20,305 nt of DNA from JAABTH01 sp964390725 (lineage in GTDB: Bacteria; Bacillota; Dethiobacteria; DTU022). The position numbers were made by a program, and so were the translations under genes. Positions within the stretch are counted from its first letter, which is position 1, and every line of letters begins with the position of its first letter. This document shows positions 5,993-14,426 of the stretch, piece by piece. The stretch is taken from contig CAYMIW010000049.1 in assembly GCA_964390725.1 (NCBI GenBank), positions 1-20,305 on the forward strand, in the 5' to 3' direction. A model generated the notes under the pieces. It searched no databases, was not told the DNA's origin, and was given only the letters and a program-made list of their open reading frames with translations.

Positions 5993-6967
5993 TTATATCT
6001 TAATTAGTATTTCCATCGCGTTCTTTTCTATATCAGCAGTTTTAAAGCAAATAGCTGCTGCTGATTCAAGGTGTTTATTTTCGCCAGTTAGGCCGGTTTT
6101 GCGGATTAGGGCAGCTATTTCGGTCCAATAGTCTGCTGCGTATTTATACAAATCATGTGCTTTTTCTAAAGCCTGGTTGCCTGGCAAATATTCAAGGCAT
6201 TCTTTTAGAAAATCTCGATAAAAATTACGGAATAGTGCTCCCCCGGTACCTCCGCCTTCCATTAAATCTGCTGAGTCAACAAGATCCTGTTCAGGAGATG
6301 GGGCCATTTCTATCCATTTAGAAAGGTTTTGACTCATCTTTAGAATACCTTTATAACCTAAATTCTTTATCGGAGGATTAAGAAATTCTTTAGCAACAGC
6401 TTTGATCGCTTTAGGGATAACGTCTTTTATTGCTGGCTGATTCTGATTAATTTTTATTGACCAGGATCTTGCTTTTGCCGACATTGGCCCTTTTTCAAAC
6501 CGGGCTTTCTCAAGATTTTCTAATCCCGTTTTATAGAAAGATCCCGAATCGAAAATGTATGCATCAGTTTGATCGTATCCGTAAACGCAGATGAAATGCC
6601 CGGCAAAATGAAAAGCACAATCAAAATATTCTAAATGATAACAATCGACCTGAAGCGCCACTGGAATATTCTGATCAATAAATTCTGTAATATTCGCCCA
6701 TGCTTTTTTCCTTGAACCGGTTTCTATATCATCAAGGGTAATGTTGAGGTTGGCACAGAGATTTTGAGTGAGTTCGAATTGCTTCGAACGTCCTCCGATA
6801 AATGGCAGGTTCATTGTGCTCATTTTCCAGTAAATAAAGCCAAAACCCTGGCCAAGACCTATCATCATAGGTTCGCTAATCTCCATCCCTGCGTGTTTCA
6901 TAAGTGACCCGGTGGCAGTGGTTTCACAATGTTTACCGTCAAAGCCTTCAAAATCATTAATGATCAT
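5993..6967 (-). CDS. BtrH N-terminal domain / DUF4872-type protein
   Basis: The start chosen is ATG 6967, which has AAGGAGA six bases upstream; the open frame extends 12 codons further without such a site. The 324-residue protein begins with FEGFDGKHCETTATGSLMKHAG, with C14 in the HC motif and GLGQGFGFIYW further on, matching the BtrH N-terminal domain. A second segment, HFAGHFICVYGYD, continues the cysteine-peptidase-like fold, and the C-terminal half (about 195-320) fits DUF4872. BtrH itself transfers an acyl group from an acyl carrier protein in butirosin synthesis. Most homologues are uncharacterised, and no antibiotic cluster is present here. The start overlaps the end of the PadR gene by 11 bases, so the two are coupled. 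Confidence 0.85.
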   Translation of the reverse strand: MIINDFEGFDGKHCETTATGSLMKHAGMEISEPMMIGLGQGFGFIYWKMSTMNLPFIGGRSKQFELTQNLCANLNITLDDIETGSRKKAWANITEFIDQNIPVALQVDCYHLEYFDCAFHFAGHFICVYGYDQTDAYIFDSGSFYKTGLENLEKARFEKGPMSAKARSWSIKINQNQPAIKDVIPKAIKAVAKEFLNPPIKNLGYKGILKMSQNLSKWIEMAPSPEQDLVDSADLMEGGGTGGALFRNFYRDFLKECLEYLPGNQALEKAHDLYKYAADYWTEIAALIRKTGLTGENKHLESAAAICFKTADIEKNAMEILIKI

Positions 6968-7517
6968 ATTCAGTCTCCTTTTCCCAATTATTAATAAGTT
7001 CATTTAAAAAGCTGATTTCACTTTGAATGAAGTTTAATGTATGTTTAAATAAAAGCTTGCCCTGAAATGATATATACTTTTTTTGCTCATGGTGGATCTC
7101 TGTTAAACGCTTATGCTCTTTTTCCAGAAAGGATCTTCTTTTTTTAATACAGTCTAATGCAGCTTTTGAAGGTAAAAGATTAATGGCGGATAATGCGAGA
7201 TCGAACCTACGATCTCTTTCCCTGGTTTCAGATAATCCTTTAACGGTTTCCTTCTCCAACATTGTTAATCCCCTGGCAGTAAGGGAAAAAGTTCTTGCCG
7301 CAGGTCCCTGGGTTGTTTTTTTGGTGATCAGTTTACTTTGAACAAGGCCCTTGTTTTCAAGTTTTTTAAGCCCGTTGTAGATTGACGTCATACCGATGTC
7401 TGCCCATTCACGGCAGCCCCTGTTTTTTATATCAGTGTTTAACTGGTAGCCTGAAACAGTTTTCTTTTCTTTAATCAGTGATAGAAGCATATATTCGGAA
7501 TTGCTCAGATCAAACAT
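6957..7517 (-). CDS. PadR-family transcriptional regulator
   Basis: The 186-residue protein has a PadR winged-helix domain (residues 5-95: EYMLLSLIKEKKTVSGYQL, TSIYNGLKKLENKGLV, FSLTARGLTMLEKE). A long helical C-terminal region (about 125-185) mediates dimerisation in this family. ATG 7517 follows GAGGAG with normal spacing. It is the first gene of an operon with the BtrH-like gene. A promoter with an ATGT-N6-ACAT dyad over the -10 lies directly upstream, so it is likely a repressor of its own operon. The ligand is unknown. Confidence 0.88.
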   Translation of the reverse strand: MFDLSNSEYMLLSLIKEKKTVSGYQLNTDIKNRGCREWADIGMTSIYNGLKKLENKGLVQSKLITKKTTQGPAARTFSLTARGLTMLEKETVKGLSETRERDRRFDLALSAINLLPSKAALDCIKKRRSFLEKEHKRLTEIHHEQKKYISFQGKLLFKHTLNFIQSEISFLNELINNWEKETEYDH

Positions 7518-7541
7518 AGTAATTAGCTCCTCATTATTATT

Positions 7542-7580
7542 CTATAGATGTAATATAACATAGGTATAGTAATAGTGCAA
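7542..7580 (-). promoter_or_regulatory. Promoter and candidate PadR operator
   Basis: On the minus strand there is TTGCAC (7575-7580), a 17-bp spacer and TATATT (7552-7557). The -10 is embedded in ATGT-AATATA-ACAT (7548-7561), flanked by CTATA (7542-7546) and TATAG (7565-7569). PadR boxes usually contain ATGT/ACAT half-sites, although with an 8-bp gap; here the gap is 6. Position over the -10 suits autorepression. Confidence 0.6.
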
Positions 7581-7598
7581 GATTAATACTGCAAGGGG

Positions 7599-7631
7599 AT
7601 TGTCAGGGGGACGGGGTTGTTGTCAACTTTT
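7599..7631. repeat. REP-like repeat, copy A
   Basis: This 33-bp unit with core CAGGGGGACGGGGTTGTT matches the unit at 19325-19357 at 29 of 33 positions without gaps. Its ends are partly complementary (TTGTCA and the TCAAC side), so it can form a short hairpin with a G-rich loop. Such 'GGGGACGG' repeats are typical substrates of RAYT transposases, and a dead RAYT gene lies at 2809-3110. Confidence 0.7.
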
Positions 7632-7901
7632 AAATAACAGGCTATTTTCCCCTGGACATTCTATAACGTTTAAAAGCAAAGTTGTTGTATCTTTGAGGGA
7701 AAACGATGACTAGGGAGTTATAACAATAACATCATTGGAGAAATAAAGAAACAGTGAACAAAATATTATATCCGGCAGTTCATACGAAACGGCAATATAA
7801 TGGGTAATACACTTTAAAAAACGGCCAGGTTTTTCTACGGTGGCTGCCTTGCCGGTCAGTCCACTGTGAAAGGACATTATATATTCCCTAAAGATGAAAC
7901 A
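7632..7901. other. Intergenic stretch without a recognisable gene
   Basis: Both strands were read between the REP-like unit and the glycerophosphodiesterase-like gene. Apart from the terminator at 7816-7854 I see no conserved reading frame, ribosome site or RNA motif. Confidence 0.5.
7816..7854 (-). terminator. Rho-independent terminator of the glycerophosphodiesterase gene
   Basis: On the minus strand the arms CGGCAAGG and CCTGGCCG pair with one mismatch around a 17-base loop. They are followed at once by TTTTTT (7816-7821 region). It lies about 50 bp past the stop codon at 7902. Confidence 0.6.
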
Positions 7902-8869
7902 CTAATCTCTAAGCACCGGCGCAATAATGTCTATTCTATTAGTCCAAATACCACCACTATCGTTCTCAGGTAGCTGCTCTAGATCTTCTATAGTATCAAA
8001 TCCTTCAGACCATTGGCCGTCACCGTTCACAAGAATAAATTGTGTGTTTACTCTATTCATTCTTTGTATAAATCTGTGCGGCCAACCCCAGAGGAATCGC
8101 GCATAATTTTGGGGCAAGATTATAAATGCATTGTGTATGGAAGGCGGTACATAGCCGGTCCAACCAGTAACCATATATGCCAGAAGTGCTTTTTGCATTG
8201 ATTTTTTTGACATTACTCGTAATTGGGGCAGTCTGTCTTGTAAAACAGCAATAGGTTCATCTCCGCCATAGACAGCTAAATAATTTAGCTCTGTTTCAGA
8301 AATAGTTGATAAGTAATGAGCTAATAGTTCTCCTTCATCAGGATCATTACTTTTTATGTGGATAAGTAGTTCATGCTCAGAAAATGTGGCCAGAACCTCA
8401 TCCAAACTTGGCATTAAGCCGATTCCTTTGCCACGGAAAGGAAAAGTCCTCCCGCCATCTGCAGTGTATCCATAACCAATATCTATCTTCTTGAGCTGGG
8501 CCAGGGTATGCTCTCTTGTAACCCCGGTGCCATCAGTACGATGATCTAATACCCAGTCATGAAAAACTGCAAATTGGTCATCCACAGTTGGATGTATATC
8601 AAGTTCAACCATATCCGCACCTTCGGCAAAAGCAGCAGCAATTGAGTCAATAGTATTCTCAAGAAATGGGTGTTCTGGTTCATAGATAATTTCTGCTGTA
8701 TTTGTATCTCCGATTATCCCATCCATGGGGAAGGTTTGAGCAAGCCCGCGATGAGCTAACAAAAAAGGTGGTTTTGATGTGTCAGCAACGAAAAGAGAAC
8801 TATTGTTTATATATACTAGAGTAAACAATGCTAATAGCACAATGGCTGTTTTAATCAATTTTTTTTCAT
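7902..8869 (-). CDS. Glycerophosphodiester phosphodiesterase family protein (start disrupted)
   Basis: The GDPD fold is clear: HRG at residues 36-38, ENT 67-69, ELDIHP with E85/D87, and FHD with H100/D101, numbered from TTG 8858. It ends GGIWTNRIDIIAPVLRD. The enzyme hydrolyses glycerophosphodiesters to glycerol-3-phosphate and an alcohol. A hydrophobic N-terminal segment (residues 4-18) suggests a membrane anchor or export. The best ribosome site (AGAGGTGA) serves ATG 8869-8867, but the following run of eight A puts that ATG one base out of frame, giving MKKN-stop. Nine A would give MKKKLIKTAIVLL, an ideal signal start. As the sequence stands, only TTG 8858 opens the frame and it has no ribosome site. 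This could be phase variation, early decay or a sequence error. Confidence 0.8.
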
Positions 8870-8982
8870 ATTAATCACCTCTCAGCATACTGACAAAACA
8901 TGGTTTATACGTGTTCCGGCAGTGAAATTAATATAGTATCTCTTACCTTTTCAAGAGTAGCGTAAGCTCCTTCTCAGGTTCA

Positions 8983-9181
8983 TCAACCACGCCAAATCCA
9001 ATTAAAATTGTCGAACCAAGTTAACAGTCCGATTATTAGCGTAGCTATTGTTATCCACAAACTCCAATTCATGAGAGCTTGAACAAGAAATACTGTATAG
9101 TTTAATAATACCGCAAGTAAATATGCCCACACAATAAGCAGCAGTAAGGCGACTCTCGCTCTGTCTTGTTTTTAATTTCAT
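8983..9181 (-). pseudogene. Small two-helix membrane protein ORF, frameshifted near its start
   Basis: The open frame encodes about 60 residues with two hydrophobic segments: VALLLLIVWAYLLAVLL, then LWITIATLIIGLLTWF, ending NWIWRG before the stop at 8983-8985. In that frame a stop codon lies three codons ahead of DRARV and no good start remains. ATG 9181-9179 is one base out of phase. If the run of five A at about 9171 were four, the product would start MKLKQDRARV and read through. I know no family for it. It lies in the same direction as the glycerophosphodiesterase gene, about 113 bp upstream, and may have been co-transcribed. Confidence 0.5.
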
Positions 9182-9298
9182 GGCTTACTTCATCTGCTTT
9201 TCAATAGATCGCAAATTTCCGTCCTACCCCTGGGGTGTTCGAATTATGGATGGTAAAGAGAAGACTCAATTTTAAACAACCCTATTCAACCCCGGACA

Positions 9299-9964
9299 TC
9301 AAAAGAATACCTGCAGTAGATCTGTTCTGGATGAAAGCGACAATGTGCTGATGCTTTTCTCCAATTTAAGCAGATTGTCTTTGATATAATCTGCATCTAT
9401 ATCCGGGGGCGCGTATATTGAGAAAAGCACTTCCGTGGTGGATGAGGTGATTCGGCTTTTATAATCGGGACCTCTTAAAATGCTCGATACAGGGCCTTTA
9501 CTGTCACATAGTATTAAATCATTTTTAACAGTGACTACCTCTTTTTCAGATATAGATTGGTAAAACTCTGTGCCGTCTGCGATTTTTAGCTGTAAGGGTA
9601 ATTGTAATTTAGTGAAATCATGGCCGGCAGTTAGTAACATTCCGTCTAACTCTGATAGAAACATTGCCAGCAGCAGCCCCGAAGCAGATTTCATCGATTT
9701 TTTCCCTTTAAGCACAGATTCCAGCTGTGCCAGAAGATGATAGTTATATCCAAACTTTTTGTAGTAGGTGATATATACATCTACCGGATAAAGCTTTTTT
9801 AACTCATTTCTTTCTAAATGTGCATACTTTCCGTATAAATTATTACGAAATTCAGTTATCATCGGTTCAGGAATTAAGCTTGAATAAGAGATATCTTTAA
9901 TAACCATGATTCCCATTTTTGCTCCGGGATATACAGCACGAACTTTTTCATCAATAGTAAGCAT
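9299..9964 (-). CDS. Solo B3/B4 (tRNA-editing-type) domain protein
   Basis: The 221-residue protein corresponds to the B3/4 domain of the phenylalanyl-tRNA synthetase beta chain, standing alone (COG3382-like). Visible pieces are MGIMVIKDISYSS near the N-terminus, LYPVDVYITYYKKFGYNYHLLAQLESVLKGK, and a C-terminal DSKGPVSSILRGPDYKSRIT with VLFSIYAPPDID. In the synthetase this fold hydrolyses wrongly charged Tyr-tRNA(Phe); free-standing members are presumed deacylases or binders with poorly known substrates. ATG 9964 follows GGGAGGA with good spacing. It is 24 bp downstream of the EamA exporter gene, which points to one operon controlled by the divergent MocR-type regulator. Confidence 0.85.
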   Translation of the reverse strand: MLTIDEKVRAVYPGAKMGIMVIKDISYSSLIPEPMITEFRNNLYGKYAHLERNELKKLYPVDVYITYYKKFGYNYHLLAQLESVLKGKKSMKSASGLLLAMFLSELDGMLLTAGHDFTKLQLPLQLKIADGTEFYQSISEKEVVTVKNDLILCDSKGPVSSILRGPDYKSRITSSTTEVLFSIYAPPDIDADYIKDNLLKLEKSISTLSLSSRTDLLQVFF

Positions 9965-9988
9965 ATTATCCTCCCATATTCTAATATT

Positions 9989-10957
9989 TTACCAGATATT
10001 AAGCCGCCGCTGCTCAGGTGAAACATTTATATCTTTAATTATCTCCGAATTATGGCTTTTAGCAATTAGCAGCATGCTAACTATAATCAGGGTTCCTCCT
10101 GCCCACTGTACAAGCCCCAGCGGTTCTTTCAAAAGGAACAGCGACAGTAGTACAGAAGTAAGCGGAATTGCCCCCGAAAACGCTGCAGCAGTATACGCAT
10201 CACAACGTTTTACCCCTTCATAGAAAAAGTAAAAAGCTAAGGCGGTTACAATCATCCCATACCATCCTAAAGCCAAATACTCCTGCAGCCCAATAACTTG
10301 TAATGCCGCAAAAGGTTGTTCCCTTAAAGCCGGGGCGATAGATAGAATAAACGCAATTATTGATACCAGTAAAACTTGGACCATTGGGTGAATTTGCACG
10401 CTTGAATGGTGCTGCATTTTTAACCTGTGCCTTCTCGAAATAATACTGAAAACAGCTTCACTTGCCGCAGCGCCGAGAATGAGCATATTCCCCCAAACAT
10501 GATAAACGGTTAGCTGAATGGGAGATTGATTAATACCCTGCAACAAAATAATGCCTGCAACAGTAAATCCAATACCCAGCGCTGTCCAGTATGATAATTT
10601 TTCTCTTAATACAAAATAAGCCAGCACTGAGGTGATTGCAGGTGTAGTTCCAACTAATATTCCTGCTTCTAATGTGCTTGTTATGCTTACACCAAACAGC
10701 AGGAAGACTCTGAACAGAAATATCCCAAAGATTGCTTGCATTATAATCAGTTTCCAGTCATTTTTTTTAAGCAAGCGAATCGTTTGAACCATTTTTATTC
10801 TATAAAAAGGAAACAAACAAAAAATCATAATTCCTAAACTTACGGTAGTTATTGTAAAACTGCTTAGTTTTTCAGATAAGATCGATCCTGTTACAACTGA
10901 GGTGCCCGCCAGTGAAAAGGCAAGTAACAAGTATATTTTACCCTTAATACCATCCAT
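9989..10957 (-). CDS. EamA-family (DMT superfamily) transporter
   Basis: The 322-residue protein has about ten membrane helices arranged as two EamA repeats (roughly residues 5-135 and 150-295). It shows motifs such as LEAGILVGTTPAITSVLAYFVLREKLSYW and, in the second half, AAAFSGAIPLTSVLLSLFLLKEPLG. Such proteins export amino acids, nucleosides or drugs. ATG 10957 has AAAGGTG six bases upstream and is preferred over a GTG three codons earlier. The gene is followed by the B3/B4-domain gene and faces a MocR-type regulator across a 138-bp divergent region. MocR/EamA pairs usually concern amino-acid or PLP-vitamer related substrates; the actual substrate is unknown. Confidence 0.88.
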   Translation of the reverse strand: MDGIKGKIYLLLAFSLAGTSVVTGSILSEKLSSFTITTVSLGIMIFCLFPFYRIKMVQTIRLLKKNDWKLIIMQAIFGIFLFRVFLLFGVSITSTLEAGILVGTTPAITSVLAYFVLREKLSYWTALGIGFTVAGIILLQGINQSPIQLTVYHVWGNMLILGAAASEAVFSIISRRHRLKMQHHSSVQIHPMVQVLLVSIIAFILSIAPALREQPFAALQVIGLQEYLALGWYGMIVTALAFYFFYEGVKRCDAYTAAAFSGAIPLTSVLLSLFLLKEPLGLVQWAGGTLIIVSMLLIAKSHNSEIIKDINVSPEQRRLNIW

Positions 10958-11001
10958 ATCCAGCACCTTTCACCGCACAATATTCTACCGCAGATCACGA
11001 T

Positions 11002-11083
11002 ATGAGAAATTCTTTCTACAATGCTATAATAATAACTGGACTAATAAAAGTGCCACTTATAGACCATAATTATAGTTCCAGTT
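11002..11083 (+). promoter_or_regulatory. Promoter and inverted repeat of the MocR/EamA divergent region
   Basis: For the rightward gene there is ATGAGA (11002-11007, weak -35), a 17-bp spacer and a perfect TATAAT (11025-11030). Downstream, AACTGGA (11034-11040) and TCCAGTT (11077-11083) form a perfect 7-bp inverted repeat 36 bases apart; the second arm touches the ribosome site. MocR proteins bind spaced half-sites, so this is a good autoregulation candidate. Confidence 0.55.
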
Positions 11084-11095
11084 GGAGGCGTTGGG

Positions 11096-12487
11096 ATGTG
11101 GGGAGTTAAACTGCGTTATAACAGTGAAGTTGGCCTGGCTCGGCAGATTTATTCATCTTTTAAACAACAGATCCTGACCGGTCGGTTTCCGGAGGGCGAA
11201 GTATTGCCATCAACACGTGAACTGGCAAAGGGTCTGGGTGTTTCCAGAAATACCGTTTGTGAAGCTTATGATATGCTCTGGACGGAAGGTTTTATTATCA
11301 GTCGTCAGGGTGCGTCTTCAAGAGTAGCTGAAGGGTTACATATTACACCAGGAAATACTGAACATAAGAAAGAAAGAAAAAAAGAACACAACCCTATCGT
11401 ATGGGATTTTAAAACAGGGCAGCCTGATTTATCTCTTTTCCCCTGGAAATTATGGAGTAAAATGATTAACAACGCAGCAAGCTGCTTACCTGCTCAGCAA
11501 TTGGGATACAGTGGCCCAAGAGGTTATGAGCCTCTATGTGAAGAAATTGCCGGTTGGTTGTTGCGCAGCAGGAGTATGGAAGTGCAACCGGGAGATATTT
11601 ATATTACATCGGGTGCAACGCAAGCGCTTCACCTGCTGGTGGACATTCTTAATAAAGATAAATTTTCATTTGTGCTGGAGAACCCTTCGCACCCGGGAAT
11701 TCGAACAGTTATTGAAGATAGGGGGTACCCATTGCAATGGATGGCGACTGATAATCAGGGAGCCGATGTTTCCACTATACAAGATAATAAATTGTCAGCC
11801 ATATATGTAACGCCATCTCATCAATTCCCCTTGGGTGGCATTCTTCCGGCGGGTCGCCGGGCTGAGCTGATCAGGCTTGCCTGCGATAATAACTGCTATA
11901 TAATTGAGGATGATTACGATAGTGAGTTCCGGTATTCCGGTTCTCCGATCAGTCCAATCTACTCCATGGATTTTTCACATGTAGTTTATGTAGGTACTTT
12001 CAGTAAAACTATGTTTCCTGCCCTGCGAATAGGGTTTGTAATATTACCCGGGAAATTGCAGGAAAAATGGGAGCATGGTCGGAATTATCTGGATGTGCAA
12101 AATTCAATTTTAGAACAAGTAGCACTGACTGAATTTCTGCATAGCCGAAAAATGGATAAACATATTCAGAGAATGCGCCGTGTTTACGGCGAAAAAAGAA
12201 AGATTCTTTTAAGCTCCGTCGAGCATACATTTGGAAGTTTGGTAAAGCCCTGGGGCGATGCTTCCGGCCTTCATCTATCGCTACAGTTTCCGGGGATTAC
12301 ATTCGGCAGGGAGTTTATCAGTGAATGCAGGAATGCAGGTATAAGAATAGCTACTGTAATACAATATTGCTCAACGGCAGACAAGCACATGGATAAGCTT
12401 CTTCTGGGATATGGGCATTTAACCCATGTGCAAATTGAAGAAGGTATTCGGGCATTGTATCGGGTATGGGAAGAATACTATTGTTAG
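11096..12487 (+). CDS. MocR/GabR-type GntR regulator with aminotransferase domain
   Basis: The 463-residue protein joins a GntR winged helix (residues 5-78: LARQIYSSFKQQILTGRFPEGEVLPSTRELAKGLGVSRNTV) to a fold-type I aminotransferase-like domain (about 102-460). The PLP lysine is K304 in GTFSKTMFPALRIGF. The cofactor-binding EDDYDSEFRY (271-280) and SGPRGYEPL are present. A charged linker (about 84-100) joins the domains. The aminotransferase part senses PLP plus an amine or amino acid rather than doing catalysis in known relatives. ATG 11096 follows GGAGG (11084-11088). It is divergent from the EamA exporter/B3-B4 operon, its probable target. Confidence 0.92.
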   Translation: MWGVKLRYNSEVGLARQIYSSFKQQILTGRFPEGEVLPSTRELAKGLGVSRNTVCEAYDMLWTEGFIISRQGASSRVAEGLHITPGNTEHKKERKKEHNPIVWDFKTGQPDLSLFPWKLWSKMINNAASCLPAQQLGYSGPRGYEPLCEEIAGWLLRSRSMEVQPGDIYITSGATQALHLLVDILNKDKFSFVLENPSHPGIRTVIEDRGYPLQWMATDNQGADVSTIQDNKLSAIYVTPSHQFPLGGILPAGRRAELIRLACDNNCYIIEDDYDSEFRYSGSPISPIYSMDFSHVVYVGTFSKTMFPALRIGFVILPGKLQEKWEHGRNYLDVQNSILEQVALTEFLHSRKMDKHIQRMRRVYGEKRKILLSSVEHTFGSLVKPWGDASGLHLSLQFPGITFGREFISECRNAGIRIATVIQYCSTADKHMDKLLLGYGHLTHVQIEEGIRALYRVWEEYYC

Positions 12488-12514
12488 ACACAGAGGGACG
12501 TTTCTATTTTGTTG
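12488..12514. repeat. Degenerate REP-like repeat
   Basis: The segment ACACAGAGGGACGTTTCTAT followed by TTTGTTG resembles the unit at 19284-19310. It starts at the base after the stop codon of the MocR-type gene and fills the convergent gap to the permease gene. No clear terminator hairpin is seen here. Confidence 0.5.
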
Positions 12515-12516
12515 TT

Positions 12517-13344
12517 TTACAATTCTTTGCGCAGGCGGGGATCAAGGAAATCACGCATGCCATCTCCAATAAAGTTTGCACCCACAGCCATAGTCAGGAT
12601 GGCTATGCCAGGGAATGTTCCGATCCACCAATAATTAAAATTTAATACCCCATCGGAAACCATGGCACCCCATTCAGGAGCAGGAGGAGGAGACCCCAAA
12701 CCCAAGAAGCTGAGACCTGAAAATAGCAAAATAGCATTGCCAAAATCAAGCGTGGCTAATACCAGGACTGAACCGAGACAATTAGGAAGAATTTCGTTGA
12801 AGAATATACGGAAATGTGACATGCCAAGAGATTTTGCTGCTAATACATATTCGTTTTCTTTTGTGGCAATAACCATACTGCGCATCACGCGGGCATAGTT
12901 TGGCCACCAGATAACCACCATCGCCAGCAGGGTGTTGTAAAGATTTGGCCCTAAAGCCGCGGCGATTGTCATTGCAAGGATAATGGCTGGAAAAGACATT
13001 ACCATTTCCGCTCCCCGCATCATTATTTCGTCTACCCACCCACCGATATAGCCTGCTATTCCTCCATAAATAACTCCCACCAAAGAGGCCAGGGCAATGG
13101 TCATTACGCCTGCAATCAGAGATATTCGACTGCCGACCAGGATGCGGCTGAATACATCTCTGCCGAGACTGTCTGTTCCGCACAAGTGATCTGAAGTTGG
13201 ACTTTGAAAACGACTTTCCATATTCTGTTCTAAATGGTTATATGGCGTAATCGTCGGCGCTAACAGTGCAACAATTATCCAGAGGAAACAAATTATAATT
13301 CCAACTGAGAATAATAAGTTATTTTTCATCAATCTTATTAGCAT
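12517..13344 (-). CDS. Peptide/nickel-type ABC transporter permease (OppC/DppC family)
   Basis: The 275-residue membrane protein has an N-terminal OppC-type helix (about 11-32), the segment SDHLCGTDSLGRDVFSRILVGSRISL, and then a core of five helices. The coupling (EAA-like) loop EYVLAAKSLGMSHFRIFFNEILPN (about 164-187) contacts the ATPases, and the ending DFLDPRLRKEL is standard. ATG 13344 follows the OppB-type stop with no gap, and GAGGT lies just upstream, so the two permeases are coupled. It is the last gene of the transporter operon. The substrate is set mainly by the binding protein and is not evident. Confidence 0.92.
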   Translation of the reverse strand: MLIRLMKNNLLFSVGIIICFLWIIVALLAPTITPYNHLEQNMESRFQSPTSDHLCGTDSLGRDVFSRILVGSRISLIAGVMTIALASLVGVIYGGIAGYIGGWVDEIMMRGAEMVMSFPAIILAMTIAAALGPNLYNTLLAMVVIWWPNYARVMRSMVIATKENEYVLAAKSLGMSHFRIFFNEILPNCLGSVLVLATLDFGNAILLFSGLSFLGLGSPPPAPEWGAMVSDGVLNFNYWWIGTFPGIAILTMAVGANFIGDGMRDFLDPRLRKEL

Positions 13345-14364
13345 TTATTTGTACCTCACTCTTGGATCTAAAACCCCGTAAAGAATATCGATTAGTAAGT
13401 TAATGAATAGATAGTTAACGGCAATTAAGATTGACACACCGATAATTGCAGGGAAATCAAGGGTACTTGCTGCTTTGAAAGCATACTGGCCAATACCCGG
13501 CCAGGCAAAAATTGTTTCTACCAAAACCATACCACCTAAAAGGTTGCCAAAAGCAAGGCCAATAACGGTTACAACGGGAATTAAGGCATTACCCAGGGCG
13601 TGTCTGATTACGACCAGTTTTTCTGTAATCCCTTTAGCCCGTGCAGTACGGATAAAATCTGTGGATAACACTTCCAGTAGGCTGGAACGGGTTGTGCGGG
13701 TAATCAAGCCCATTGAAAACATACCCAGCACCAGTGCAGGAAGCATTAGATGATGCAGGGCATTTAAAGCCAGAGGCCAATTGCCAGCAATTACCGCATC
13801 CAGTACAAAAGCGTTAGTTACGGCCGGGGGTGCGGTAAAATAAGGGCTAATTCTACCGGGACCCGGGGCGATCCCCAAATTAACATAAAATACCAAAAGA
13901 AATACTAAGGCAAGCCAAAAACTGGGCACGGATACCCCGATAACCGAAACAAATCTCAATACCTGATCAATAAAACTATTCCTTTTCAAAGATGATATTA
14001 TACCGAAAATAATTCCAAAAAATACTGCAATCAGCATTGCAAAAAAGGCCAATTCGATTGTGGCAGGAAAGAATCGCTTTAGATCATCTAATACCGGTCG
14101 CTGGGTTAAAATAGAGATACCCATATCGCCTTTTGCAAGGTTTCCTATATAGGTAAAATATTGAATATGTTTTGGTTGGTCCAGGCCCCATTTGGTCCTA
14201 AAAGCTTCCACCATTTCCTCGTTGTCAATATTACGCTGGCTTAGATTGGCCAAAACAGGATCACTGGGAACAGAGTGGGAAATGATAAAAACAACTAGCG
14301 ATACTCCAATAATAAGGATTACCAAAAAGACCAGTCTTCTGAGAAAATATTTTAAAAAGCCCAC
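13345..14364 (-). CDS. Peptide/nickel-type ABC transporter permease (OppB/DppB family)
   Basis: The 339-residue protein starts FLKYFLRRLVFLVILIIGVSLVVFIISH, the usual first helix with positive flank. A periplasmic loop (about 33-95) and five more helices follow. The coupling loop DFIRTARAKGITEKLVVIRHALGNALIP (about 238-265) and the ending ILYGVLDPRVRYK are typical. The start is GTG 14364, with GGGAG about ten bases upstream; no ATG lies nearby. It is separated from the binding-protein gene by a hairpin (14402-14426), so it is probably made in lower amount than that protein. Confidence 0.92.
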   Translation of the reverse strand: MGFLKYFLRRLVFLVILIIGVSLVVFIISHSVPSDPVLANLSQRNIDNEEMVEAFRTKWGLDQPKHIQYFTYIGNLAKGDMGISILTQRPVLDDLKRFFPATIELAFFAMLIAVFFGIIFGIISSLKRNSFIDQVLRFVSVIGVSVPSFWLALVFLLVFYVNLGIAPGPGRISPYFTAPPAVTNAFVLDAVIAGNWPLALNALHHLMLPALVLGMFSMGLITRTTRSSLLEVLSTDFIRTARAKGITEKLVVIRHALGNALIPVVTVIGLAFGNLLGGMVLVETIFAWPGIGQYAFKAASTLDFPAIIGVSILIAVNYLFINLLIDILYGVLDPRVRYK

Positions 14365-14396
14365 TCTAATTCACTCCCAATATACCTTTTTTAAAA

Positions 14397-14426
14397 ACAG
14401 AGCAGGTAGACAGTTTATCTACCTGC
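14397..14426 (-). terminator. Intra-operon hairpin between binding-protein and permease genes
   Basis: Perfect 9-bp arms GCAGGTAGA (14402-14410) and TCTACCTGC (14418-14426) surround a 7-base loop. On the minus strand the stem is followed by TCTGTTTTT. It lies ten bases past the binding-protein stop codon. Such partial terminators or mRNA-stabilising hairpins raise the binding-protein level relative to the permeases. The T-run is short, so read-through is expected. Confidence 0.65.

Noticed and set aside
9219..9235. Palindrome ACCCCTGGGGT as a terminator after the B3/B4 gene
   Set aside because: The stem is very short, has almost no loop and no T-run follows on the minus strand.
12782..13183. 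133-codon frame on the minus strand within the OppC-type gene
   Set aside because: It is another frame of a clear permease gene, and its composition is not protein-like.
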